The translations under genes and the position numbers were made by a program. A stretch of DNA of 64,000 bases, from NCBI GenBank assembly GCA_049840795.1, contig JASGJK010000031.1, positions 124,001-188,000 of the forward strand, written 5' to 3'. The DNA comes from UPXZ01 sp049840795. Lineage in GTDB: Bacteria; Bacteroidota; Bacteroidia; Bacteroidales; Paludibacteraceae. Below are positions 10,659 to 21,849 of this stretch, piece after piece (within the stretch, counting starts at the first letter, position 1; every line of letters begins with the position of its first letter). The notes under the pieces were generated by a model, which was not told the DNA's origin, searched no databases, and saw only the letters and a list, made by a program, of their open reading frames with translations.

Positions 10659-12252
10659 ATGAAGATACATACAAAAAAAATCGGCTTACTTCCATTGCTA
10701 ATACTAACGGGACTTTTAGTATTTAGCTCTTGTAATGATGATAAATGGGATGAGCATTACAACGCAGATCCATCAATAGTATCGGGACAAACCGTTTGGC
10801 AAACAATCAAAGAGACACCTCAGCTTTCGAAGTTTGCTTGGGCTGTAAGAAAAACAGGATACGATAAAATGCTCTCAAGTTCGCAAATGCTTACGGTCTG
10901 GGCACCCGACAATGATGCTACTGATAATATTGATACTACAATTACAAGTATTAAGAATGAAATCCTTTTGAAGGAATACGTCCAAAATCATATCTCAAAA
11001 TATAGTTATCCGGCATCAGGCACTGTCAATTCAAGAATTAAACTGCTCAATGGCAAGCAAGTAATTTTCACATCTAACAACGGAGAATACAGCATTGACG
11101 ATATTCAGCTCAAAGAAAAAAATAAAGTGGCTTCCAACGGACTTATCCACGTTATAGGGAAACGTATTCCGTTCTTCAATAATATCTGGGAATATCTTTC
11201 AAAAATCTCGGACGTAGATTCGATCAAATCATATCTTTATTCATACGACAAACTTATTTTTGACGAAGCAAAGAGCATTCCCGGAGATGTTGTAGATGGA
11301 AAAACGGTGTATCTCGATTCTGTTATTTATAACTCCAATGCAATGTTTTCGTACTTGGGAGCGATGAATGATGAAGACAGCACTTACACTATGTTGCTTC
11401 CCACTAATGCCGCTTGGAAAACAGCTTATAGTAAAATCAAAAACTATTATAATTATTATTCTTCTTCTGCCGATACCAAAATCACTGCTGATACATTGCA
11501 ACGAAGATACACGTTGCTGTCACTTATACAGGATTTATTGTACAGCCATACAATACAGAAGATGGATCAAATATTTAACATCCACTAATAGCAATAAGTT
11601 TTACAAGCCTTTTGATGAAGCAAATCAGCAGTTTACGGCAAGTAACGGGTCTATATATCTGACAAACGAAATTAAATATAACTCTTGGGATTCGTGGAAC
11701 AAAGCGCTTTTGATTGAAGCAGAAAAATCGGATGGACGCGAAGGCACCTGGTCAAGTATATTTGAGAGAAATTATTCAGAATTAGAACTTATCGTTTCAA
11801 AAGACAAATACATAGAAGTAGTACCAACGTCAGCATCTGTAAATCCAACCGTTACGTTTAAGGTTTCGGGTACTTTATCCGGTGTATTGGATGCTAATGG
11901 AGCGTTGATATCCGGTGCCGCTTACAATATATATTGCGTTTTTTTACCAAACAAAGTCAAAACTACATCATCAAAACCAAACAAAGTCACATTTTCGCTT
12001 GCATATAGGTCTTCCACCGGCGGTAAAGTGGTTAATGTAACGTACAACAACAGCTCCAAAGGGTTTGTTACCAGTTCTACCGAAGTAACAAAAGTGCTCG
12101 TAGCATCCAATGTAGCTTTTCCGTACTGCGAAAAAGGCTTGAAAGAACCAAACGTAAAACTAAAAGTATCGAGCAGTGTGTCATCAAATGAAACTACACA
12201 ATATACGAGAGATATGCTAATAGATTGTATAATATTTGAACCAGTACATTAG
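10659..12252 (+). CDS. FAS1 domain lipoprotein, frameshifted at 11569-11571
   Basis: The joined product is about 530 residues, with a lipoprotein signal (LVFSSCNDDKWDEHY). The FAS1 units include LTVWAPDNDA...NGLIHVIGKRI and YTMLLPTNAAWKTAY. The latter is a textbook FAS1 core. The frame breaks in an AAA run at 11569-11571. Removing one A restores KMDQYLTSTNSNKF and continues to the stop at 12252. The C-terminal part is beta-rich (VSGTLSGVLDANG, DMLIDCIIFEPVH), resembling the end module of the preceding FAS1 protein. A second SusC starts 8 bases after the stop, so the two are almost certainly cotranscribed. Confidence 0.82.
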
Positions 12253-12260
12253 AAACAAAT

Positions 12261-15200
12261 ATGAAAATTTTAAAACTAAGAAATAAAGTCGCACGCTTAT
12301 ACAAATGTACCTCATTTGTTGTATTAATAGGATGTACTGTTCCTGTATTAGCTCAAAATAGCATCGGTGAAAAAGAACATATAATCGCAAACGATTCGCT
12401 TATGGGAAGTGTATTTGATGCACTAACCAAGAAAGCGTTAGCTGGGGTTAAGGTGCAATCGGTTGATCAACATTACTCGGCTATGACTAACGAACAAGGT
12501 GAATTTAAGATAAAAATACCATCGCACATTCATACCCTTGTGGTTTTGGCGCCCGAATATGATAAAAAAGAGATTATCATTTTTAAAGGCGATAAAAATA
12601 AACGGATTGAAATATCTCCTTCTGTTTTCAAAAATTACTTCGCCGATGTGAGTACTCCTTTCGGATTAAAGAGAAAAACGGCTGTTACTACGGCATTAAG
12701 CTCGTTTGAACTAAATAATCTCTCTTCAATTTCAGCCGACGAGGAGATTAAGAAAAATATGGCCGGTCAGTTGTTCACAGCCACCCGTTCAGGTACTCCT
12801 GCCTCCGGAACGTACATGCTCATACGAGGTGTAAATTCCTTAAATTCAAATAATACGCCTTTAATTATTGTTGATGGTGTAATCTTTGATAATTTTGAGA
12901 ATAAAGCCTCCATTCATCTCGGAAGTGTGTTCAATCCGCTTTCTTGCATAGATGTAAATGATATTCAGAGTATCAGTGTTCTTAAAGACGGAACATCGCT
13001 TTATGGAAGCAAGGGTGGCAATGGTGTCATTTTGATTAATACTAATCGTGGTAAAAGCATGGTAACTAAAATCACGGTATCGGGTATGATCGGCTATAAT
13101 CAAAAGCCTCAAACTGTTCCAATGATGAATTCCGATGAGTATCGTATCTATCTCAGTGATTTGATTCAAAATAACGATGCAAGAAAAAGTATTGCAAACG
13201 ATTATTTCTTGAATATTTGATCCTAATTTTATTTATTACAACAAATATCATAACAATACAAATTGGTCGGATATTATACATCGTAACTCTACCACTCAAA
13301 GCTACAATGTAACTGTAAACGGGGGAGATGACATTGCGCTCTATAATTTATCTGTAGGGCTCACAAACGCACTAAGCACGCTGAAAAAAAATGATTTTAA
13401 CAGAGTGAATGCTCGTTTTAACTCTGATATAAACCTGAGTGACAGATTGAGTACGGTTTTTGACATTTCTTATGTAAATGTGAATAGGGAGCTACGTAAC
13501 GATGGTATTGCTGAAGTGAACAATAGCCAAATCAATTCTCCGGGATATTTGTCGCTTATCAAATCCCCTTTTCTTTCGCCTTACCAGTACGATAATGCAA
13601 GAAAGATTACAACAAAACTCGAAGATTATGACTTCCTGAATATAGCTAATCCGTATGCTATTCTTGAATATGGAACAGGATTCTTTCAGCAAACAAACTT
13701 TAATCTCTCCGTAGCACCGACTTATAAGTTGAACAAGAATTTGAAACTGAGTTCCCACTTTAGTTATTCTTTGAATAATATCTCTGAAAAGATGTTCAGC
13801 CCGATGGCTGGCGTGGCGCCTTATGTAGATGAAGATATTGATATGATTTCTTATAATTACGTTAAAACACAGTTTGCATATCAAACCTCAATTTCAAACA
13901 ATACAAAAGTAAATTGGAAAAAATCTTTAAATGAACATGATTACGAATTAAATGCGGGTATGCGTTATACCTATAATTTATTCAGATCTGAATATGGCGA
14001 AGGACACAATACCGGAAACGATCAGGTTAGAGATATGTCGGGTGGATTACAATACAAGAAGGTGGACGGTATTTATGATCCGTACAAGTTGTTGACATAC
14101 TACGGAGTTTTTGATTATGCTTTCAAAGACAAGTATTTTGCCGAAGCGGCTTTCGCGTTTGAAACAAATTCGCGTTTTGGCAGTAAAGCTACATCGGGAG
14201 TTAACATGTTGGGTGTCAGTTGGGGGCTTTTCCCTTCCATTAACGCAGCTTGGCTTATCAGTTCCGAAAGATTTATGCGCAATCTTAAATTTATCAACCA
14301 ACTAAAACTGCGAGCCGGAATAGGGACATCCGGAAATGATGGTATTGAAACCACAGCCGCGCACACCTATTTTAATGCCGTACAGTCTTCCAATAAAGCT
14401 ACCGGTCTTGAATTACACAATATAGCTAATCCTGCCATACAGTGGGAAACCGTCGTAAAACGGAACTTAGGATTGGATGCGAATGTGTTGAACAATCGTT
14501 TATCACTCTCTTTGGACGTATATCATAATACCACCACTAATCTGCTCGTACTCAAGAACCTTGAATCAATCAGTGGAATTAAAAATTATTGGACAAACGA
14601 AGGAAAATTACAAAATAATGGCATTGAAGTTGGATTTGATGCAAATATAATTCGTACACGAGATTTCAATGTTACTTTAGGGGCATCGTTAGCACATTAT
14701 GCCAATAAAATTTTAGAACTACCTGATGGTGACTATCTTACATCTGTATATGGAGCAGAAGTCCTTACCGCTGTAAATCAACCAATAGGACAATTGGTGG
14801 GTTACAGAACCAATGGTGTTTTTGCCACTGATGCCGAAGCTACACAAGCCGGACTTACAATGAAAGCAAGCAACGGAGAAATGGTTGCTTTTAAGGCTGG
14901 TGATGTGAAATTTGTTGACAGAGACGATAACAACATTATAAATGATGACGATAAATTTGTTATTGGCAATACTAATCCTGATTTTTTTGGAGAAATTAAT
15001 GCTAAAATCAAATATAAAAGATTGGATATAAGCTTATTATTTAAATACTCGTATGGCAACGATGTGTACAACTATCTTCGTTCACAGATAGAAAGTGGAA
15101 GCACATTCTATAACCAGAGTGCGACATTAGTTAATCGGTGGATAACAGAAGGGCAACAGACCACGATTCCAAAATCTACTTATGGCGATCCGAAAGGGAA

Positions 15201-15468
15201 TAATCGCTTCTCCGATAGATGGATAGAGGATGGCTCGTATATTCGATTGAAGACACTGGAAGTAGCCTACGAATTACCCGTAAACAAAGTAAAATTCCTG
15301 CAAGGAGTAACACTGTGGGCATCGGCTAACAATTTATTTACGCTTACAAATTATTTGGGTATCGATCCTGAGTTCTCAGCTTCCAATAGCATCTTCTATC
15401 AAGGTATTGATACCGGTACACTATCGCAGAGTAGAAGTTTCAATGTAGGTTTTAAAGTGTATCTATAA
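12261..15468 (+). CDS. SusC/RagA-family TonB-linked outer membrane protein, frameshifted at 13216-13218
   Basis: The joined product is about 1068 residues. It has a signal peptide (cleavage near VLAQN), a carboxypeptidase-regulatory-like domain (SVFDALTKKALAGVKVQSV), a plug with LIRGVNSLNSNNTPLIIVDG and VLKDGTSLYGSKGGNGVILI, and a barrel ending SRSFNVGFKVYL. The frame breaks in a TTT run at 13216-13218. Removing one T gives FLNIDPNFIYYNKYHNNTNW, the expected SusC continuation. It is clearly different in sequence from the SusC at 3666, so it is not a recent duplicate and may have another substrate. A SusD partner starts 26 bases downstream. Confidence 0.9.
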
Positions 15469-15494
15469 TTTATTAATCACACACAAAGAAGTAT

Positions 15495-17218
15495 ATGAAC
15501 AAGATAATTTTAATATCAAGAATCTTGATATTGTTCGGGATAATGGTTTTTGCCTTTTCGTGCGACGATTTATTGTCAACCGATACCAACCGATATATGT
15601 CAGTAGATGACAATCTTCTTAATTCGCCAAATGATACGGTATATTCAGTACTGGGAATTTTAAATAAAGCACAGCAACTTGCCGATAGATATGTATTGGT
15701 AGGTGAATTGAGAGCCGATTTATTAGACGTGACGGAAAATACGGACAACGATCTTAGGGATCTGAATAATTTTAGCGTAGATAAATCTTCAAGCCAATTT
15801 GCCGACACGCGTGATTTTTATGCGGTAATAAACAATTGCAATTATTTTATTAATCGTGCCGATACCACTCTTTCTGAAAAAGGAGACAAGATATTTGTTC
15901 GCGAAGTGAATGCTGTAAAAACCATACGTGCTTGGACATATTTGCAGCTTGGACTCAATTATGGAAAAGCAACCTACTTTCATAATCCGATACTTACAGT
16001 TGATGATTTAAAAAGAATTATAAAGAAATTCCGTTAGAACAATTAATAGACACCCTTATCACAGAGGTGCAAAGTACATACCCATTGTCAAATATCGGTC
16101 TTCCATACTATGGAGAAATAAATGGCGCGAACAGTAATTATCTGTTTATAAATTCATGTTTTCTTCTTGGTGACTTGTACTTGTGGAGAGCAAGTATGAC
16201 AAAAAGCGTTGCAGATTATGAAAATGCCGCCTTTTATTATGCGAAGTTGATTGAAAATAAAAGATATTTTTTCTACGATTATGTTATTTACTGGAAAAAC
16301 AGTCAATTTACAAGTTATACCGATGTTTGGTCGGCATTATTTAATGGTATCAGCAGTTCCTCCGAATTAATAAGCATAATGAAGTTAACAAATTCTACAT
16401 ATACCGGTACGCAAAGTCAGTTGAATTTATTGAGTAGAGATAAGAAATTAAAACCTTCAGAGCAATATAAAAGCCTTTCTGACAATCAAGTTTACTGCTT
16501 TAAAGAAGAAACAAGTAGCGTGCCGAAGTTTACTTTAGGAGATTTACGATATCGTGGGGCTATTTTGACCGATCATGTCATAGACTCCGTTTACAATGCA
16601 ACATCAAAAAGAATAGGAGCTATCGCAAAATACAGTAATAGTAACATTATGATTTATCGCAAAGCGCTGTTGTATCTTCGTTATGCCGAAGCGGTAAATA
16701 GAGCAGGAAAACCAACATTGTCATTCGCCGTACTTAAATATGGATTAAATAGTACAAATTTAGCAGACAAATCTCGTATTGCCTCTATTGAACTCGCTGA
16801 CAACAAACCCTATGTGGAGATTTTTAAAGATAAAATATTTGATTTTAATATGGGAGTACATACGCGCGGAAGCGGAAATAGTACTTTGAACACAGCTTAC
16901 GTTATACCTAACTATACCCGTTATGTAACGCTCAAAGATATTCATGGAAACGACAGTATTGCGCCAACAAAAGATTTAATAAAAATTGCCGAAGCAAAAT
17001 CAGATACCATATTGTTTGTGGAAAATGCTATATGCGACGAATTGGCGCTCGAAACAGCAATGGAAGGCAATCGTTTTCAGGATTTGATGCGTATTTCAAA
17101 CCATAGAAATAATCCGGCATTTTTAGCCGATAAAGTGGCTAAGAAACATAAAACAGATTATTCTCATTTCTATGAAATATTAAAAGATAAAAATGAGTGG
17201 TATTTGCCAATAAAATAA
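15495..17218 (+). CDS. SusD/RagB-family lipoprotein, frameshifted at 16010-16014
   Basis: The joined product is about 575 residues with a lipobox at VFAFSCDDL. SusD features include VNAVKTIRAWTYLQLGLNYGKATYF, KALLYLRYAEAVNRAGKP and, near the end, ELALETAMEGNRFQDLMRI. The break lies in an A5 run at 16010-16014. One additional A gives DDLKKNYKEIPLEQLIDTL, the typical linker. It is paired with the SusC immediately upstream and closes the operon. It is more divergent from the SusD consensus than the copy at 7057. Confidence 0.88.
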
Positions 17219-17545
17219 AAATAGCAAACCTAAAGAACGAATAAATTACCTGAAAACAAAATAGTTCGCATACATATAAATTATTTTAAATCGATATGTG
17301 TAGTTTATTTATGTGGATGTAATGAATAAGGTATATACAATGAAAAGAATACCGAGTAAAAAGTATAAGTGTGTGTATCGGATTTTTTATAACCATTTTA
17401 AATCACAGTAAAAGTGTCCTGGTATGTTTTAAAGGCAGAAACGCCTAAATATAAGGATTGTAAATATCTCACTTCAACCGAATGAGCACAGTCACTTAGC
17501 TGTTTGAAAATAATAAATTAATAAGTAAGTTAAAATCAGTTACAA
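17219..17545. other. Intergenic gap after the SusCD operon
   Basis: 327 bases without a coding frame. I see no strong terminator hairpin and no clear TAnnTTTG box. The gap separates the membrane uptake operon from the genes for secreted proteins, so an operon boundary is likely but not shown. Confidence 0.4.
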
Positions 17546-19537
17546 ATGAAAAATAATAGTACGCTTTTTCGATTTATCCTAATTACATGTTGTATTATCT
17601 TTTCATTGCCGGTGTTTGCACTACAAGATAGGGTTGTAGCTCGTCAGGCATCTGTTGAACTATCAATATCGGGAGACTATACAGCCATACAATGGGAAAT
17701 ATCCTCGGATAATACGACTTGGTATGCCATAAAAAATGCAACGGCAAGTACTTATACATATAAGGCAGTAGCGCCAGCGTACATAAGAGCAAAACAAACT
17801 TCAGGAGGTAGCACAATTACTTATTCTGATGTAACACACGTTATTTTTGAAACAAAAAGTATATTGAAAGTTATAAAATCGTCAGGAGGACAAGGCTATG
17901 CCGAAACCAACGGTAAGCCGGTATCAGGCATCTATATACAAGAGGACAGAGGGTCAGACGGAAAATTAATGTACACAGCTTATTCTAATCTTTGGACTAA
18001 TGCCAACGCTTCTCTCAATTGGTATTTATATCATACATTAGGGCAGTATGATATAAGTTTAATCCTTAAGATTACAAAAAACGTAGCGCAAAAGTTTGAG
18101 TTTTCGATCATTGATATAAATAAATCAGGATTAACGTCCGATACAATAAAATCGATTATTTCTACCACCGGAAAAGGAGTTAATGACACACTCACGGTTC
18201 TTAATGTTACAATTCCGAAAATAGGATTTTACAAATATGAATTGAAACCACTCAATGCTCCCAATAATAATATTACGGTTACCGGACTCTTGTTCAAGTC
18301 ATTAACCTCAAGTACGGCAGATGTGCATGCAACCAATTATTTGTCATCCCCATCGGTGCATTTAAGTAATTGGCGCTCTACGGATAAAACTGCAATTTCA
18401 GGACAAGTGTATGACTGGGCTTACATGGAAATTCTGGTTCCTGAAGGGGGAGACCCATTATACACTTATTATATGAGCCTTGGAGTTATAAGTGGTTATA
18501 TGGGAATACAGGTAAACTCTACAACAGAAAGGCGAATTCTTTTTTCCCAATGGGACAATGGAAGTACCGATTCAGACCCCTATTTAGCAGATTATTTAAG
18601 AACGGGTGCTGTTGACTATGGGGAGGGAGTAACCGTTAAAAGATTTGGAGGAGAAGGCACAGGCACTCAGTCTTACCTTACAGGAGTTAATTGGAAAACG
18701 GGAACACCTGTCAAATTCTTGACAAATGCCAGATTGGAGTCTTTCAATGACACATTAACATCTTCCTTAGGCGTAGATTCTATTGTTACACGGAAAAACA
18801 CCTTAGTTTCTGCGTGGTTTTGTTCTGACCCAGCTACCGGATGGAAATATATTTCAACATTACGTGTAGCCAATGTTTATAAATATATTGATAGCTGGTA
18901 CTCATTTCTCGAAAATTTTGGACCTTCAAACGGACAAATGAAAAGAACGGCATATTATTACAATGGATTTGCCTATGAACATTCCTCCAGTCCTCGTTGG
19001 ATTCATTTTAATAAGGTAGATTTTAGTCATACAGATGGAGCTACAGGTCAACGTGTTGATTATGAGCAGGGCAAATCTCCAAATAATAATAATTATTTTT
19101 ATATGTCATCCGGAGGATATATTAATGCACCTGTCACTACTTCTCAAACTTCGTATCTTATAACAGATAAAACAGTTGTTGATACGCTTGATTTATCGAC
19201 ATTTGCTGCCAGAGTAAACGAAGCTATCGCTAATGAAAAAGCTAGGAATAGTACAGGTCTTATCACCTTACGCGCTAATAAAGTTACTGCTAAGATATAT
19301 CCAAATCCGACATCTGGTAAATTAAATTTTGTCCTCAATGCAGATCAAAAAAAAGCGACTATAAGTTTAATTGAAACAAATGGGAAAGAAGTCTTCTCAA
19401 AATATATAGGAGATATTAATGCTGGAGAAGTTAGGCAAATAAGCATACCGAAATCCTTAAATAGTGGAAACTATATTTTTCAGTTTAGAAGTAATCAAAT
19501 ATCTCGCTATAATCAAATAGTTAGTTTCAATAAATAG
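17546..19537 (+). CDS. Secreted DUF3472-type protein with T9SS sorting domain
   Basis: The 663-residue product has a signal peptide (cleavage near VFALQD). An Ig-like segment follows (about 30-100; AIQWEISSDNTTWYAI). The central part resembles DUF5077/DUF3472 proteins: DWAYMEILVPEGGDPLYTYY, YMGIQVNS and SSPRWIHFNKVDFSHTDGA. The last 80 residues are a type A T9SS sorting domain (AKIYPNPTSGKLNFVL ... IFQFRSNQ), so the protein should be exported by T9SS and attached to the surface or released. DUF3472 proteins are common in glycan-use loci; no activity can be assigned here. Family placement is from memory of motifs and has moderate certainty. Confidence 0.75.
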   Translation: MKNNSTLFRFILITCCIIFSLPVFALQDRVVARQASVELSISGDYTAIQWEISSDNTTWYAIKNATASTYTYKAVAPAYIRAKQTSGGSTITYSDVTHVIFETKSILKVIKSSGGQGYAETNGKPVSGIYIQEDRGSDGKLMYTAYSNLWTNANASLNWYLYHTLGQYDISLILKITKNVAQKFEFSIIDINKSGLTSDTIKSIISTTGKGVNDTLTVLNVTIPKIGFYKYELKPLNAPNNNITVTGLLFKSLTSSTADVHATNYLSSPSVHLSNWRSTDKTAISGQVYDWAYMEILVPEGGDPLYTYYMSLGVISGYMGIQVNSTTERRILFSQWDNGSTDSDPYLADYLRTGAVDYGEGVTVKRFGGEGTGTQSYLTGVNWKTGTPVKFLTNARLESFNDTLTSSLGVDSIVTRKNTLVSAWFCSDPATGWKYISTLRVANVYKYIDSWYSFLENFGPSNGQMKRTAYYYNGFAYEHSSSPRWIHFNKVDFSHTDGATGQRVDYEQGKSPNNNNYFYMSSGGYINAPVTTSQTSYLITDKTVVDTLDLSTFAARVNEAIANEKARNSTGLITLRANKVTAKIYPNPTSGKLNFVLNADQKKATISLIETNGKEVFSKYIGDINAGEVRQISIPKSLNSGNYIFQFRSNQISRYNQIVSFNK

Positions 19538-19595
19538 TATCCATCTCGCTTGTATTTACCCATAGCCATTTTATAAATCAACAAAAATCAATTTT

Positions 19596-21731
19596 ATGAA
19601 AACAAAACTTTTACTCATTAATATCTGGTTAATATTACTTGGTTTTACAGCTCCTATTTTTGCAACATCAACGCCTGCTGCCGATGATGGCAAATGGTAT
19701 TATGTGAAATCGCAGCGATTCAGTACAGGTGGTCCTTGGTGGACATTTAACATAACAAGCAATTGGGTGATTCCCGGTGCTTTAACAAAAGTTGATGACC
19801 AAAAATTTACATTAGTATCTGTTGGTTCATCCGGTAATGTTACGGTAAAAAGTTACACAGGAATGTTAATGACAGCAACAAACGCAACTGGTGTTTTTGA
19901 CGCAGTAGGAGCTACAACCGGTTGGACTATTACCCCTAATACCGTCCTCGGAGTAACCGGAACAGCTTTTCCGGGTGAAAATAGTGGATTACATCAGGGC
20001 GGTAGCAGCTGGTATTGGCATGTTACGAGTGGCTGGTATTCTCTTAGTGACAATTGTACTTTCTTTTTTTATGAAGTAAAAGCGGATGTTGACCTCAATA
20101 TCGCTATTGACAATGCTATTACAAACTTAAATTCTGCTACAATAGGTACATCAATAGGTCAAACACCTCAAACGGCTGTTGATAATTATCAGACAGCAAT
20201 AAACACGGCAAAACTCACACTCGGTTCTACTGATGCCACGGCAATACAAAATGCAATTGATGCACTTACTGATGCTACAAATACTTTCAACTCAGCTAAA
20301 GTATCTGTTGTGCAGGGGTCCACTTCTACTTCGCCTATTTGGTATCTTATCAAAAATACCAACCGAGGTGGAAAAGGCGCAACTCTTTACACCAATGGAT
20401 TTAATGCACAATTGAAATGTTCATCGGTAGCTAATTCTGTAAAAGCAGATGGTACCAGTACCGGCAGCGCTGCTCCTACGTTAAACCACCTTTTCCGATT
20501 TGAAAAACAGGCGGATGCTACATATATCATTGTAAATGCTGCATTACCTAATGGAGAAGTACTCGCAGGTGCAACCGGAGGCTCTTCCAGTGCCATAATA
20601 AAATATGGAACACCGGTTTCAACAAAGTGGAATGTGAATTTTATTGGATACAATACAACATTAACGGTCAACGAAACAAAATTTGTTTCAGCAGGAAATG
20701 GAACTGTGTGGCATTGTGATGGTTATTATAACTTAGTTTCGTGGGATGGCGCAACAGGTACTCCTTCCGCTTGGTATGCGGAACAATACACCGGCAATGT
20801 TGAAGCTCTTTATCAATCGCAGTACGATGCTTTAGTGGCGCAATATAACGTTATCGCCGATGCAAATGGTCTTCCGGTGGCTCCTTACACTCTTGGTGCA
20901 GAACCAGGACAGTATAATGCGGTGATGTTTCAGTTAGTAAAAGATGCATATACTGCAATGGAAAATGAAAAAAATATAAATGGGATAACTTCTCCAAATA
21001 TAATTCAAAAATTTGCAGCTTTGACAAGTGCAATAGCTACTTTCAAAGCTTCCAAAGTATTACCGGTAGCTTATGCCGGAAGCATAAATACAGCTACAAG
21101 TTACACGTTGAAATTAGTTCAGTCAGGTTCTGCTAATGATGGTTATTATTTAGCAAATCCTAGAATAGATGCCAACAATGGAAGCGATACGAATAGACCA
21201 AATGCTGTTTTCACACAAACTATTGATCCAGCTACAACGGTTTGGAAATTTGTGCCGTCTGCAACATCCGGTAAATATATCATAACCAGCGCTCGCAGAA
21301 CCAATGAATATCTTGACGAAGAAGGACGTGTACGTGACGCCTCTTCTTACGGAGATAATACATATACCACTAAAACGTTACAACAGAGTACCATCAATTA
21401 TACTGAAGGAACATCATTATTAGTCGTAAAAATAGATCAAAATAGCAACTATTATTTTACGGGGGCAGCAAGTGGAGCAACGTTAGCAAAAGATGCCGTT
21501 AATTGGTCAACATTTTTATTAGAGCTTTATGTCTTAACAGATACAAAATCTATCAATAATAAAGAAATCAGTTTGACTGTTGAAAACAGATATTTAAAGG
21601 TGAAAGGAACACAAGAGGATGCGAAAGTTTATACACTTTCAGGTATGCAGATTGATGCTAAGCAAGCATTAAATCCCGGTATATATATAGTTAAATTTAA
21701 TGACAGAACTTTCAAAGTTAATGTAAAGTAA
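19596..21731 (+). CDS. Large secreted protein with FIVAR-like helices and T9SS sorting domain
   Basis: The 711-residue product has a signal peptide (cleavage near IFATSTP). It has two or three beta-rich modules that begin with a W-Y pattern (DDGKWYYVKSQRF, SPIWYLIKNTNRG). Between them is a helical FIVAR-like segment with alternating Asn/Ala (about 165-245; NYQTAINTAKLTL, AIQNAIDALTDAT). The C-terminus is a T9SS-type domain (VYTLSGMQIDAKQAL ... GIYIVKFNDRTFKVNV). The beta modules resemble ricin/lectin-like folds (RFEKQADATYIIVNA), suggesting glycan binding. No catalytic motif was recognised. The same architecture recurs in the gene at 24601, so the two are related. Confidence 0.75.
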   Translation: MKTKLLLINIWLILLGFTAPIFATSTPAADDGKWYYVKSQRFSTGGPWWTFNITSNWVIPGALTKVDDQKFTLVSVGSSGNVTVKSYTGMLMTATNATGVFDAVGATTGWTITPNTVLGVTGTAFPGENSGLHQGGSSWYWHVTSGWYSLSDNCTFFFYEVKADVDLNIAIDNAITNLNSATIGTSIGQTPQTAVDNYQTAINTAKLTLGSTDATAIQNAIDALTDATNTFNSAKVSVVQGSTSTSPIWYLIKNTNRGGKGATLYTNGFNAQLKCSSVANSVKADGTSTGSAAPTLNHLFRFEKQADATYIIVNAALPNGEVLAGATGGSSSAIIKYGTPVSTKWNVNFIGYNTTLTVNETKFVSAGNGTVWHCDGYYNLVSWDGATGTPSAWYAEQYTGNVEALYQSQYDALVAQYNVIADANGLPVAPYTLGAEPGQYNAVMFQLVKDAYTAMENEKNINGITSPNIIQKFAALTSAIATFKASKVLPVAYAGSINTATSYTLKLVQSGSANDGYYLANPRIDANNGSDTNRPNAVFTQTIDPATTVWKFVPSATSGKYIITSARRTNEYLDEEGRVRDASSYGDNTYTTKTLQQSTINYTEGTSLLVVKIDQNSNYYFTGAASGATLAKDAVNWSTFLLELYVLTDTKSINNKEISLTVENRYLKVKGTQEDAKVYTLSGMQIDAKQALNPGIYIVKFNDRTFKVNVK

Positions 21732-21752
21732 TAAAAGTGAAAATTCTACCTC

Positions 21753-21778
21753 ACACTCCCAATGAAGATTGGGAGTGT
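21753..21778 (+). terminator. Hairpin between secreted protein genes
   Basis: A perfect 11-bp stem, ACACTCCCAAT / ATTGGGAGTGT, with a 4-base loop lies 22 bases after the stop at 21731. It is followed only by a short A-rich tract rather than a clean T run, so it may be an attenuating or RNA-stabilising hairpin rather than a full terminator. Confidence 0.55.
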
Positions 21779-21849
21779 AAAGGGTAGTTAAGGTTTATTT
21801 GTTTATTATTGAATATCTCTCTAATTAATTAAGCGTAAAATAATTACAC

